Assembly: GCA_014860115.1 (NCBI GenBank)
Contig: JACZKK010000200.1
Location: forward strand, 17,384-81,383
Direction: 5' to 3'
Source of the DNA: Ignavibacteriaceae bacterium
GTDB taxonomy: Bacteria > Bacteroidota > Ignavibacteria > Ignavibacteriales > Ignavibacteriaceae
DNA: 64,000 bases
Positions 39,657 to 49,570 of this stretch are shown here, in pieces. The notes under the pieces are model-generated. The model saw nothing but the letters and a program-made list of their open reading frames with translations, ran no database searches and was not told the origin of the DNA. The translations under genes were made by a program, and so were the position numbers. Position 1 is the stretch's first letter. Every line of letters starts with the position of its first letter.

Positions 39657-41156
39657 ATGAAAAAATCTCTTTTCAATAATAGCTGGAAATCGCTTCGAAT
39701 ACTACTTTTTACAATCTTATTATTAGGAAACATAATGGCACAGGAAAAACAAATTGCCTGGGATCTCTATCACTCATACGAAAACTTTAAAGAAAAAAGT
39801 TTAACTAACCGACGATTCAAACATTCTGACATTGTTCCGTTAATCGAACAATTAAAAAATAAAAGGAATTTCAAGGTGGATAAAGTCGGTAAATCAGTCG
39901 AGGGAAGAGATATTTATTTAATTTCAATAGGAAGCGGTGAGATAAAAGTTTTTCTGTGGTCACAAATGCATGGCGATGAACCAACAGCCACCGCAGCTTT
40001 ATTCGATATGTTCAACTTTTTTTCTGATGATAGCGCTTTCCCGGAATTCAAAAAATTTCTTCTCTCAAATCTGAGCATTTATATTATTCCTATGGTGAAT
40101 CCCGATGGTGCAGAAGAATTCCAGCGTAGAAATATTGTTGAGATTGATTTGAACCGTGATGTTTTAAGGCAACAAACTCCCGAAGCAAAAATTTTGAAAG
40201 AAGTTTTTGACAGTCTAAAAGCCGATTTCGGTTTTAACCTCCACGATCAAGGAAGAGATTATTCAGCAGGAAATTCGATCAATCCCGCTTCGATATCATT
40301 TCTTGCACCTGCACCGGATTATGACAAAACTCTCACACCTCCAAGAGAAAATGCCATGAAACTTATTGGGAATTTGGTCTCAGTTTTAAATGAATTCATT
40401 CCCGGGCATATCGCTAAATATTCCGATGACTATGAGCCGCGGGCATTCGGAGATAATTTTACTAAATGGGGAACGGCAACTGTTCTGCTTGAAAGCGGCG
40501 GCTGGCGTGGTGATCGCGAGAAACAATTCCTTAAAAAAATAAATTACATTACGATTCTCTCTGCATTAAACAGCATTGCTAGTGGAAGTTATGCAAATAC
40601 AAATTTAAATGTCTATGAATCCATTCCACAAAATGAAAAATTTATGATGGATTTAATTCTGCGAAATCTAAAAATTAAAAGAGATAATATCGAGTATGTT
40701 ATTGATATAGGTATAAACTACGATGAAGTAAATCTAAAAGACGCAAAAGATTTTTATCTTAAAGCGAAAATCGAGGACGTAGGTGATCTCTCCGTTTTTG
40801 CTGGTTATGAGGAATTTGATTTTTCGGAATATACTGTCGAGCCCGGAAAAACTAAACCTGAGCCATATCTTTCACTCGAAGAATTAGAAAAAATAAATCC
40901 GTCTCAACTCTACAATGAAGGATACACAAATCTCATTTTGGACGATGAAAGTTTTCAGGGTGAATATTCTCATCTTCCGTTCAACATAATTTTTAATGGC
41001 AAAAAAGTTTCAGAAGTTAACGTTAAACCAGAGGAATCTCCAAATTTTATAATAAGAAAAAATGATGAGGTTCTGTATGCTGTTGTCAATGGGTTTTTGA
41101 TTGATATCAAAAAAGTTGATAGTTGGGATGGGAATTCAATAGTTTACGGGAAGTAG
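39657..41156 (+). CDS. M14-family zinc carboxypeptidase-like protein, secreted
   Basis: Signal peptide; VGKSVEGRDIYLISIGSG, WSQMHGDEPTATAALFDMFNF, PMVNPDGAEEFQRRN. Confidence 0.88.
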   Translation: MKKSLFNNSWKSLRILLFTILLLGNIMAQEKQIAWDLYHSYENFKEKSLTNRRFKHSDIVPLIEQLKNKRNFKVDKVGKSVEGRDIYLISIGSGEIKVFLWSQMHGDEPTATAALFDMFNFFSDDSAFPEFKKFLLSNLSIYIIPMVNPDGAEEFQRRNIVEIDLNRDVLRQQTPEAKILKEVFDSLKADFGFNLHDQGRDYSAGNSINPASISFLAPAPDYDKTLTPPRENAMKLIGNLVSVLNEFIPGHIAKYSDDYEPRAFGDNFTKWGTATVLLESGGWRGDREKQFLKKINYITILSALNSIASGSYANTNLNVYESIPQNEKFMMDLILRNLKIKRDNIEYVIDIGINYDEVNLKDAKDFYLKAKIEDVGDLSVFAGYEEFDFSEYTVEPGKTKPEPYLSLEELEKINPSQLYNEGYTNLILDDESFQGEYSHLPFNIIFNGKKVSEVNVKPEESPNFIIRKNDEVLYAVVNGFLIDIKKVDSWDGNSIVYGK

Positions 41157-41167
41157 GTAATTTATAA

Positions 41168-42001
41168 ATGTCGCATCAATCATTAAGAGAAAGATTTAAT
41201 ACAAGCAAAGAGGAATTGGCAAAGCTTGGTTCAGAATTTAATTCTGAAGCGCTCCCACTCTTGGACAAACTCTACAATACTTCCTTTTGGATACTATTGA
41301 ATAAAAGGGGAGCAAAAAAAATAATCAGGCAAACATTTTACGAAGCAATTGAAAATTGTGATATAACTAAAAACTTTGCTGATTGGTATAGTTGGATTCA
41401 CCGAATCTGGATGAGAGAAATTCATGAGTTTTATTCTGACAAAGAAAATGACAAACAAACTGTTTTTGATTTTATAGATCATACAAAAGTGGAATTAAAT
41501 AATGTTGAGGATTTCTTCAACTCAAGGTTACCAGAAGATAAATTAATGAAATCTCTCGAACATCTACCAGCTGTTCTCCGTATTCCGATGATAATGAAAG
41601 AGATTCATTCGCTCGATTACGAAATCATTTCTGATTTGATAGATGTTCCCGTTGGAGTAATCGCAACAAGGATTTACCGGGCTAGAAAATTATTATATCT
41701 TTTTATGAAAGGCGATTTTAATTATGAAGAGCAAAAAAGATTAGGAACCCAGCAAGGTTCTTCAAAGCTAATTTTTGAGCTCAGGCAATCTGCACTATTA
41801 GTCGATGACGAATTAAGTCTCGAACAAAAAGCTGTTTTTAATGAATCAACCACTAATAGTAATTTGTTTAAAGCCGAGACTTTGATCCAGAGCGAAATTA
41901 AAAAGCTTTTCAGCAGTATATCTCCACATAATCAGGCAATTGAAAGAATGAGAGCCAAAATCGAAAGAAAAGCTAATAAAAGATTCGGGAAACGAGATTA
42001 G
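41168..42001 (+). CDS. Sigma-70 (ECF-like) factor with C-terminal extension
   Basis: Region-2-like helices; region-4-like LEHLPAVLRIPMIMKEIHSLDYEIISDLIDVPVGVIATRIYRARKLL; C-terminal LLVDDELSLEQKAVF. Confidence 0.65.
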   Translation: MSHQSLRERFNTSKEELAKLGSEFNSEALPLLDKLYNTSFWILLNKRGAKKIIRQTFYEAIENCDITKNFADWYSWIHRIWMREIHEFYSDKENDKQTVFDFIDHTKVELNNVEDFFNSRLPEDKLMKSLEHLPAVLRIPMIMKEIHSLDYEIISDLIDVPVGVIATRIYRARKLLYLFMKGDFNYEEQKRLGTQQGSSKLIFELRQSALLVDDELSLEQKAVFNESTTNSNLFKAETLIQSEIKKLFSSISPHNQAIERMRAKIERKANKRFGKRD

Positions 42002-42169
42002 TTCAACAAATTCCCAAACCCCACTCATTATGCAGCGATTCTCTTACGAACGCTGATTTCTTATAATAAATCAAACTTTTTATCTGAACCTGAATTACTA
42101 CACACGAAAAATTTGACTCTAGGAGAGGTTAGCGTTAAATTAGTGTCCTGAATTAAAAAAGAGTTAGTT

Positions 42170-42562
42170 ATGGCAAGGATAAAAAATATAGAAGCGTTTT
42201 GTAACTCGTGCGGTACGGTACAGAAAATGGAAATCACTAGCAGCGTGACCGGCGAAGAATCAGAATATAAAAAGTGGGCGAAATGTAAATCCTGTAAACA
42301 GGTGATGCTTGTAGATATCAGTGATATTATTAAAAGCAATAGCGCCACATTAGAGGGAATTGAAAATGAAGAGTGTAAAAAGTATTCGCCTTTAAGCACT
42401 TTTGAAATCGGAGAAACAATATATCACGAAAATTGGGATGACTTTGGGAGAGTAGTTTCCAAAGAAACGCTTACAAACGGTAAAAGCTCAATTTCAGTTG
42501 ATTTTCAAAAATCAGGTTTAAAAAAACTTATCGAATCATTAAATAACCAAGAAGCGAGGTGA
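42170..42562 (+). CDS. Zinc-ribbon protein with Tudor-like C-terminal segment
   Basis: CNSCG...CKSCK; GETIYHENWDDFGRVVSKETLTNGKSSISVDFQKSGLKKLIE. Confidence 0.6.
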   Translation: MARIKNIEAFCNSCGTVQKMEITSSVTGEESEYKKWAKCKSCKQVMLVDISDIIKSNSATLEGIENEECKKYSPLSTFEIGETIYHENWDDFGRVVSKETLTNGKSSISVDFQKSGLKKLIESLNNQEAR

Positions 42563-42568
42563 AATAAT

Positions 42569-42757
42569 TTGGTTGGCATATCAGTCGGTGAAAATGAATC
42601 CATTGATAAAGCTTTAAGACGTTTCAAGAAGAAATACGAGAGATCAGGAATTCTTAAGGAATATAAAAAACGAACTTTCTTTGTAAAACCTTCAGTTAAA
42701 AAGCGAATGGAAAAAATTAAGGCCACCCGGCGCGCTCAGCGATCCGATGAATTTTAA
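42569..42757 (+). CDS. rpsU: 30S ribosomal protein S21
   Basis: VGISVGENESIDKALRRFKKKYERSGILKEYKKRTFFVKPSVKKR; TTG start. Confidence 0.93.
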   Translation: MVGISVGENESIDKALRRFKKKYERSGILKEYKKRTFFVKPSVKKRMEKIKATRRAQRSDEF

Positions 42758-42766
42758 TTTTAGAAG

Positions 42767-42788
42767 CCCCTCACTTGAGGGGTTTTTT
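42767..42788 (+). terminator. Rho-independent terminator after rpsU
   Basis: cccctcacttgaggggtttttt. Confidence 0.85.
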
Positions 42789-42849
42789 AGGACATGAGAT
42801 ATTGAAGTTCCAAGAGAGCGACATTAGTTAAAATTATCTCACGTCCTAA

Positions 42850-43701
42850 TTATCTGAGATGTAAAACCGGTTCTATAACTTTTGGTTCTTTTTCTTTTGA
42901 ATAATATTTTTTTAGATGCTTTATTATTGCATCGTAAGCTTCATCAATCGTATCGCACATCGTGAATAAACTTAAATCAGATTTACTAATCATACCAAGT
43001 TCTACAAGTGCATCGAAGTTTATTATTTTACTCCAGTACTTTCTGTCATAAATAATCACTGCAAGTTTTTTTCTCAATTTTGCCGTTTGAATAAGAGTCA
43101 TTATTTCAAACATCTCATCCATAGTACCAAACCCACCGGGAAAAACTACTAGTGCTTTTGAGAGGTATGCAAACCAGAATTTACGCATGAAGAAATAGTG
43201 AAACTCGAAACTCAAATCAGGTGTAACATAATTGTTGACAAATTGCTCAAATGGTATACTAATATTCAATCCTATCGAATAACCTCCAGCTTTCTTTGCT
43301 CCTTTATTTGCCGCTTCCATTATGCCGGGACCTCCTCCTGTACAAACGATAAACCTGTTAGCGCTAGTTTCAAGATTCATCGACCACTCCGTTAATCTTT
43401 TCGAGAGTTCGACGGCATCTTCGTAATATCTTGACATATCTAGATAAAGTTGTGCCTCTCGGAGTTTCTTAGCAAAATTTTCAATCTGTTTTGGGTTTGA
43501 GGCTTTAATTGCGTTGTATTCTCTCAGTGCATCTCTTCGTGCTTTGAGTCTTGCAGAGCCAAAGAACACAATAGTATCCATCACTTTGAATTTTTTAAAT
43601 TTACTCTTCGGCTGAAGGTATTCTGTTATCATCCTGATCGTTCTTCCATCGGATGAATTAAGAAAATCCACATCCTGATAAGCTTTGACTGGCTTTTTCA
43701 T
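42850..43701 (-). CDS. LOG family (TIGR00730-type Rossmann fold) protein
   Basis: CTGGGPGIMEAANKGAKKAGGYSIGLNI, VVFPGGFGTMDEMFE. Confidence 0.93.
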   Translation of the reverse strand: MKKPVKAYQDVDFLNSSDGRTIRMITEYLQPKSKFKKFKVMDTIVFFGSARLKARRDALREYNAIKASNPKQIENFAKKLREAQLYLDMSRYYEDAVELSKRLTEWSMNLETSANRFIVCTGGGPGIMEAANKGAKKAGGYSIGLNISIPFEQFVNNYVTPDLSFEFHYFFMRKFWFAYLSKALVVFPGGFGTMDEMFEIMTLIQTAKLRKKLAVIIYDRKYWSKIINFDALVELGMISKSDLSLFTMCDTIDEAYDAIIKHLKKYYSKEKEPKVIEPVLHLR

Positions 43702-43859
43702 TTGACCTTTTAAATTTTATTTTTTAATAATCTATTGAATGTTTAAGGATAGAATGATTTATTTGTAGGGAATAATTATTTCTACTTTTAACAAATGTAA
43801 TATAAATATATTGTTGTTCATTCTCATTTCAATTTAGATTAAAATACTAAAATTAATCA

Positions 43860-45113
43860 ATGAAAATTCCGGCTATACTTTTTTTTGTAATTTTTTCTCT
43901 TAACAATCTTTTTGCCGAAGCACCTGAAAAAATTATTCAAGAAATTAATGATATTATTTCAGGAATAACTTCCAGCACAAAAATGGCAATTATGATATAC
44001 GATCCTTTAACGCAGGATACTTTGGTTTGTATCAATCATACTGAATCAATGATTCCAGCTTCTAATACAAAGTTATTTACTACAGCAACAGCTCTTGAAT
44101 TAATGGGCGGTAATCATCTACTATCCACAAAAATATTGGCAGATGATGATGAAATATCGGACGGTATCATAGAGGGAAATATTTACATCAAAGGTTTTGG
44201 AAATCCAAGCTTCAGCTCTGAAGATCTGGATAAATTGGTAAATCAATTATATCAATTTGGTCTTCGAAAAGTAACCGGGAATGTTGTTGGCGATGATACT
44301 TACTTTGACAATGTATACTCAAGGGACGATTGGATAAGTGAAGAACGTGCAAATGTTAAGCTTCCTCCAATTTCAGCATTAGTTATCGACAGGAATAGAA
44401 CGATAGTTACAAAGAAACGAAGAGGTAAATACAGAAATTATTTTGTTAACGTTGATAATCCACCACTTTTTGCTGCAAAGAAACTGAGAGAGAAATTGAT
44501 TTCATACGGAGTAGAAGTAATTGGAAATTCCATTTCCGGAATAGCTGATGAGAATGCCAGACTTCTGATTGAGTCATCAATCGAACTTCGCAAGCTACTC
44601 AAAGAAACAAATAAAAGCAGCGATAATTTTTATGCGGAATGTTTATTTAAAACTTTAGGTTCTGTTTATAGTGGACAGCAAGGAAATTCGTTTTTCTCAA
44701 CGCAAGCTATTCTAAATTACATTGAGGATAACAGTATTTATTCAAACGGAACAAAAATAGTTGATGGCTCAGGTATATCCAGGTTTGACCAGGTTACTGC
44801 TGGAGCTTTAGTTGGATTGCTTGAAAAAGTTTATTTCAACATTAAGCAATTTGATGATTTTTTTAATTCATTGAGTATTGCAGGAGTTGATGGGACATTA
44901 AAAAAGAGAATGATAGGAACAGCTGCAGAAAATAATTTCAGAGGGAAAACGGGAACTCTTAACGGCGTATCATCGCTTGCGGGCTATGTTACAACTGCAA
45001 ATGATGATGATTTAATTGTCTGTATAATGTTTGAATTTACTTCAGGAGGAGCCAATAAATACAAAAATATTCAGGATAAAATTATTGAAATTCTCGCAGG
45101 ATGGAAAAATTAA
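43860..45113 (+). CDS. dacB: D-alanyl-D-alanine carboxypeptidase/endopeptidase, PBP4 family
   Basis: MIPASNTKLFTTATALELMG (SxxK), SSDNFYAE (SxN), RGKTGTLNGVSSLAGYV (KTG). Confidence 0.93.
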   Translation: MKIPAILFFVIFSLNNLFAEAPEKIIQEINDIISGITSSTKMAIMIYDPLTQDTLVCINHTESMIPASNTKLFTTATALELMGGNHLLSTKILADDDEISDGIIEGNIYIKGFGNPSFSSEDLDKLVNQLYQFGLRKVTGNVVGDDTYFDNVYSRDDWISEERANVKLPPISALVIDRNRTIVTKKRRGKYRNYFVNVDNPPLFAAKKLREKLISYGVEVIGNSISGIADENARLLIESSIELRKLLKETNKSSDNFYAECLFKTLGSVYSGQQGNSFFSTQAILNYIEDNSIYSNGTKIVDGSGISRFDQVTAGALVGLLEKVYFNIKQFDDFFNSLSIAGVDGTLKKRMIGTAAENNFRGKTGTLNGVSSLAGYVTTANDDDLIVCIMFEFTSGGANKYKNIQDKIIEILAGWKN

Positions 45114-45166
45114 AGCCCTGATTGAATTTCATTCAGAGCCTCATTAAAAAGTTTAGTTAGTTGCTT

Positions 45167-45499
45167 TTACTCTTGCTCAGGAAGCTGCTGCGGTAATGAT
45201 GGTGTTTGAGGAATATTTTGTCTGCCTGTTTCCTGAATAATGCTTCTTTGCTCCTGTGTTACTTTACCGGGCAAAAAGAAAAGGTTAGCTACAATTGCAA
45301 GAACAGCAACGACTCCAGCCAGCCACCATGTTGCCTGACTCAAAAAATCAGCGGTTCTTCTTGTTCCAAACATCGAACTCATATTACTTGCGCCACCGAA
45401 TGTTCCGGATAATCCGCCGCCTTTACTGGCTTGCATTAATACTACTATAATCAGAAGTACGGCTGCAATCGATGCAATTAAAACTAAAATACTATACAT
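45167..45499 (-). CDS. secG: Preprotein translocase subunit SecG
   Basis: LMQASKGGGLSGTFGGASNMSSMFGTRRTADFLSQATWWLAGV. Confidence 0.93.
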   Translation of the reverse strand: MYSILVLIASIAAVLLIIVVLMQASKGGGLSGTFGGASNMSSMFGTRRTADFLSQATWWLAGVVAVLAIVANLFFLPGKVTQEQRSIIQETGRQNIPQTPSLPQQLPEQE

Positions 45500-45545
45500 A
45501 ATTTTTCCTTTGTTCTATATAATCTAAAATTTTTCTCTTTGTTTG

Positions 45546-45619
45546 TAGCGGGGGAGGGATTCGAACCCCCGACACGTGGATTATGATTCCACTGCTCTAA
45601 CCGACTGAGCTACCCCGCC
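45546..45619 (-). tRNA. tRNA-Met (anticodon CAT)
   Basis: Reverse strand GGCGGGGTAGCTCAGTCGGTTAGAGCAGTGGAATCATAATCCACGTGTCGGGGGTTCGAACCCCTCCCCCGCTA; full cloverleaf; loop ATCATAA. Confidence 0.92.
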
Positions 45620-45720
45620 CTGTTTGATCCCACTAAAATCGGGATGCAAATATAGCCACAAAGCTTAATATTTTCAAAAATACTGGAGAATTACATTATT
45701 TTGACAATCCAGAATCTCTT

Positions 45721-46719
45721 TTAAGAATTCTTTTCTTTTTCGAGACTATTCCACAAAATATCCAACATTCTATCCAATCCATGGCCTGAGATTGATGAGA
45801 ATATTAATGGTTTATCTTTTATGCCTTTAAACTTAAAATGCAAAACTTCCTTCATTTTATCTGAATCAATCAAATCTGCTTTTGACAGGGAGACAAAAAT
45901 TTTCTTCTGAATTAATTTAGGGCTATAACTCTTCAATTCATTCATCAGAATATTAAAATCATTCTGATAATTTTCTGAAGTTATGTCAATGAGAAAAAGA
46001 ATTATTCTCGTTCTTTCAATATGACGAAGAAATTGATGACCCAATCCTTTACCTTCCGATGCACCTTCAATGATACCCGGGATATCTGCAACAGTGAAGC
46101 TTTGAAAATCTTTATACTTAACAATGCCAAGATTCGGCTCGAGTGTGGTGAAGGGATAATCAGCAATTTTTGGTTTAGCAGCAGATATTTTTGAAATCAA
46201 AGTAGATTTTCCTGAATTTGGAAAACCTACCAGCCCGACATCGGCGATTAATTTTAATTCGAGTATTACTTTTTTATACTCACCAGGTTTTCCATCTTCT
46301 GCAAATCGGGGAGTTTGATTTGTAGGCGTAGCAAACTTACTATTGCCCTTTCCTCCCTTTCCACCTTTTGCCAGAATTATTTCTTTACCATCAGCTTCGA
46401 GATCAAAAAGTAATTTTTCTGTTTCCGCATCTTTAATAACAGTTCCAACAGGCACTCTAATGAGCACATCACTTCCATTTTTTCCATCTTTCAGTGAATT
46501 GCCGCCTTTCTCTCCGTCGCCAGCACAGTATTTTTTTTTGTATCTGAAATCGAGAAGAGTGTGAAGATTTGTACTGGCTTTGATTATAATATTTCCACCG
46601 TTTCCGCCGTCACCACCTGAAGGACCACCTTTGGGAACATATTTTTCACGTCGAAATGTAACTGCACCATCTCCGCCTTTTCCGGCGTACGCTTCTATAA
46701 CGGAGTAATCGACAAACAT
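45721..46719 (-). CDS. obg: GTPase Obg/CgtA
   Basis: Glycine-rich N-terminal domain; GLVGFPNSGKSTLISKISAAKPKIADYPFTTLEPNLG. Confidence 0.96.
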   Translation of the reverse strand: MFVDYSVIEAYAGKGGDGAVTFRREKYVPKGGPSGGDGGNGGNIIIKASTNLHTLLDFRYKKKYCAGDGEKGGNSLKDGKNGSDVLIRVPVGTVIKDAETEKLLFDLEADGKEIILAKGGKGGKGNSKFATPTNQTPRFAEDGKPGEYKKVILELKLIADVGLVGFPNSGKSTLISKISAAKPKIADYPFTTLEPNLGIVKYKDFQSFTVADIPGIIEGASEGKGLGHQFLRHIERTRIILFLIDITSENYQNDFNILMNELKSYSPKLIQKKIFVSLSKADLIDSDKMKEVLHFKFKGIKDKPLIFSSISGHGLDRMLDILWNSLEKEKNS

Positions 46720-48653
46720 CAGGCTTGCCTAAAGTAGTTGGATACAGCGTTTGTGAATGTAATGGCTTCTTTAGAGTAGGGACTGATTTTGTATGAAGTG
46801 AAAACTGCTTTCAAAATCTCTGAGGCTTCTTTATAAGAATGACAATCCATCAGCCTTTCTATTGTATTTGTAAAATCTTCTTCATCATTTGCAAAAATGA
46901 AGGAGACGATTTTTTTAACTTCTTTTCTTCTTAGATAACTGAAGAGATCTTTGGGCCGAATCACTCTGCTAACCTTTTCTTTCTCCTCATCAACCTTTTT
47001 TTCAACTACCACTCTTTCTTCAACTTCAACTGGCTTCGGTGGTTCAGGTTTTTCATCAACTATCTCTTTTTCAATTTCATCAACAACTGGTTTGTTTTTT
47101 TTGTCAGAGGACACAATTTCATCAAGACTATTTATATAATCATCCAGTCCATCTTCCTCAAGAAAGGGTGAAAATAAATCTTTGGCTTGATTCATATTAT
47201 CGTCAGGAATTTCTTTTACTTCCTCAAAGGATATTTCTTCTGAAGAAACACCGGCATTATACTTGTCTACGTCTTCAAAGATATTCAGCAATTCGTTTTC
47301 GAGTGTTTCAATATCAGGGAGCTCTGCATCTGAAATTTGCTTGTCTTTTTCTAAAACATTTTCAGAAGTTTCGTCAAATGATTCAGTGGTTTTTCCCTCA
47401 CCAATAAAATCTCGGATCATTTCATCAACAATCTCTTTTTCAATACCTTCATTAGCAGACTCTGACTCAATTTCTATTTGATCGGCGAACTCATCTGTTT
47501 CCAGTTCGGGAATTTCTTCAGATAATGATTCACTTTCTATAGATTTAGACGAAGTTAAGTCCTCTCCTGCTAAAAACTCTGATTCATCTGAGTCCTGCTC
47601 AAACAGCGTTTCTTCTTCCTCTTCTGAATTAGATTTTGTCAATCCAATTTCATTTTCAGGAACTTCGCTATCAGTTACTTCAATAAGCTCTTTTAGTTCT
47701 TCATCATATAAAGAAAGAAGGGTTTCTTCTTCTTCCGGACTCAGGAATGACTCAACATTTGTTCTATCCATTTCTTCTGCATATTTACCCGCTAGTTCAT
47801 CAAGGTTTGTCTTTTCTGATTCTTCATTTATATTTTCTTGCCCATCAATTACAATTTCCGAATCTGTAATTGTAATCTTTTCACTCTTTTCTTCGTTAAC
47901 TGTTGAGTATAAAACCCGTTTCAGATCATTTTTATCATAACGTTTTTTCTGACCCTCGGGAACTTCTTTCCTAAGCCTGAATACCAACTCGAGCATATTT
48001 TTTTCTTTGAGGAAGATTTCAATAGCACTGGATGAAACCAGATTCTTTTCAACTCCACCAATGTTAAAAAAGTCTCCCATAGATTTAAGAGCGTTTTCGA
48101 CTAATTGTTCCTGGCTTGAACTGAATAATTCACTATCTATTTTATTTAGGATAAGATCAAATTCGGTTAGAGATATCTGAACAAGTTTTCTTTTTGACAG
48201 ATATGCAGAGAGAACCTTTCTGAAATATTCGTAGTAATACAAATAGTTCAGCATCATCTGAAGCTCTTCCACAGAGATGATAGGCTGCTCATTAAAAATT
48301 AATTTTGTTAAAGACCACCGTGGTCTAACAAGGTAATTAGCATTAAAGGAAACTGCCTGTATAATTAATTTCTTCAAGTCATCAAATGAAATTTTTTTAT
48401 TTCTCTTAATTTCACCTGAGATTCTTTGAAAATGATCCGATATTTCTTTACCTGAATAATCAAAATAAGATTGCTGTAGAAGCTTGCGTCTATCAGCATA
48501 GATCATAAAATCCAGTTCTGCAGAAATGTAGCACAAGACTGCTGGATGAAGATTGGTGGTTGTGATTTTTTCAAATGTGAATACAGGACCAAGATTCTTA
48601 ACTTGGTTGAGGCAGAAATCACCGATAAATTTAATTTCTTTTTCAAACATCAC
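46719..48653 (-). CDS. Hypothetical protein with very acidic central region
   Basis: 644 aa ORF overlapping obg start; helical ends separated by a long Glu/Asp/Ser-rich segment. Confidence 0.7.
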   Translation of the reverse strand: MMFEKEIKFIGDFCLNQVKNLGPVFTFEKITTTNLHPAVLCYISAELDFMIYADRRKLLQQSYFDYSGKEISDHFQRISGEIKRNKKISFDDLKKLIIQAVSFNANYLVRPRWSLTKLIFNEQPIISVEELQMMLNYLYYYEYFRKVLSAYLSKRKLVQISLTEFDLILNKIDSELFSSSQEQLVENALKSMGDFFNIGGVEKNLVSSSAIEIFLKEKNMLELVFRLRKEVPEGQKKRYDKNDLKRVLYSTVNEEKSEKITITDSEIVIDGQENINEESEKTNLDELAGKYAEEMDRTNVESFLSPEEEETLLSLYDEELKELIEVTDSEVPENEIGLTKSNSEEEEETLFEQDSDESEFLAGEDLTSSKSIESESLSEEIPELETDEFADQIEIESESANEGIEKEIVDEMIRDFIGEGKTTESFDETSENVLEKDKQISDAELPDIETLENELLNIFEDVDKYNAGVSSEEISFEEVKEIPDDNMNQAKDLFSPFLEEDGLDDYINSLDEIVSSDKKNKPVVDEIEKEIVDEKPEPPKPVEVEERVVVEKKVDEEKEKVSRVIRPKDLFSYLRRKEVKKIVSFIFANDEEDFTNTIERLMDCHSYKEASEILKAVFTSYKISPYSKEAITFTNAVSNYFRQA

Positions 48654-48740
48654 TATTCTCTTTAATTTTGCGGTCTCAAATTAAGAAACAGAATAACTAT
48701 TGACAAATTTCTATTTCAATTTAGTCTGATCGAAACTAAT

Positions 48741-48778
48741 AAAAAATCCCGATTAAACTAAACCGGGATTTTTTATTT
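48741..48778. terminator. Bidirectional terminator-like hairpin downstream of sdhCAB
   Basis: aaaaaatcccgattaaactaaaccgggattttttatt. Confidence 0.7.
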
Positions 48779-48799
48779 TTCCAAAAATACTTGATTTAT

Positions 48800-49570
48800 T
48801 TACACTTCTACTTCTTTATTTTTAATCTTCGCCATTATAAAATCTCTATTCAGCCTTGCAATGTTGGTTACTGATATTCCCTTGGGACATTCGGCTTCAC
48901 ACGCATAAGTGTTTGTGCAGCTTCCGAAGCCAAGTTCGTCCATTACTTTTACCATTTTTTCAACTCTCTGGTATCTTTCTGGTTGACCCTGAGGAAGAAG
49001 AGCGTATTGCGAAACTTTTGCTGAAACAAATAACATTGCAGAAGCATTCTTACATGCGGCTACACAAGCACCACAACCAATACAGGCTGCAGCATCCATG
49101 GCTAAGCTTGAAATCTCTTTTGGAATTGGAATTGCATTTGCATCCGGCACTCCACCCGTGTTTACTGAAATATATCCGCCTGCCTGGAGAATTTTATCAA
49201 ATCCTGAACGATCAACCATTAAATCTTTTATAACAGAAAATGCTTTTGCTCTGAAAGGTTCTACCCATAGTGTGTCTCCATCTTTGAAGTTCCTCATATG
49301 AAGCTGACAGGTTGCAATTTTAGCTAACGGTCCATGTGGTCTTCCATTAATTACTAATCCGCAAGTCCCACAAATACCTTCGCGGCAATCACTTTCAAAG
49401 TGAACAGCCTCTTCTCCCTTAAGTTCAAGAGAGTTATTTAACTCATCAAGCATTTCAAGGAAAGAAGCATCTGGAGAAACCTGAACTTTATAGTCGATAA
49501 AGCTGCCAGCCGAGTTTGAATTTTTTTGTCTCCAGATTTTAAGTGTCAGATTAAGTTTTTTTGCTTCCAT
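48800..49570 (-). CDS. sdhB: Succinate dehydrogenase/fumarate reductase iron-sulfur subunit
   Basis: [38 protein letters not shown]. Confidence 0.96.
   Translation of the reverse strand: MEAKKLNLTLKIWRQKNSNSAGSFIDYKVQVSPDASFLEMLDELNNSLELKGEEAVHFESDCREGICGTCGLVINGRPHGPLAKIATCQLHMRNFKDGDTLWVEPFRAKAFSVIKDLMVDRSGFDKILQAGGYISVNTGGVPDANAIPIPKEISSLAMDAAACIGCGACVAACKNASAMLFVSAKVSQYALLPQGQPERYQRVEKMVKVMDELGFGSCTNTYACEAECPKGISVTNIARLNRDFIMAKIKNKEVEV

Noticed and set aside
45546-45619. tRNA-Ile2 (CAT, lysidine-modified) instead of tRNA-Met
   Set aside because: Anticodon alone cannot separate them; overall sequence looks more like elongator Met, but this is not proven
46951-47481. Plus-strand ORFs opposite the acidic protein (Ser/Phe-rich)
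   Set aside because: Low-complexity reverse complement of the Glu/Asp-rich coding region
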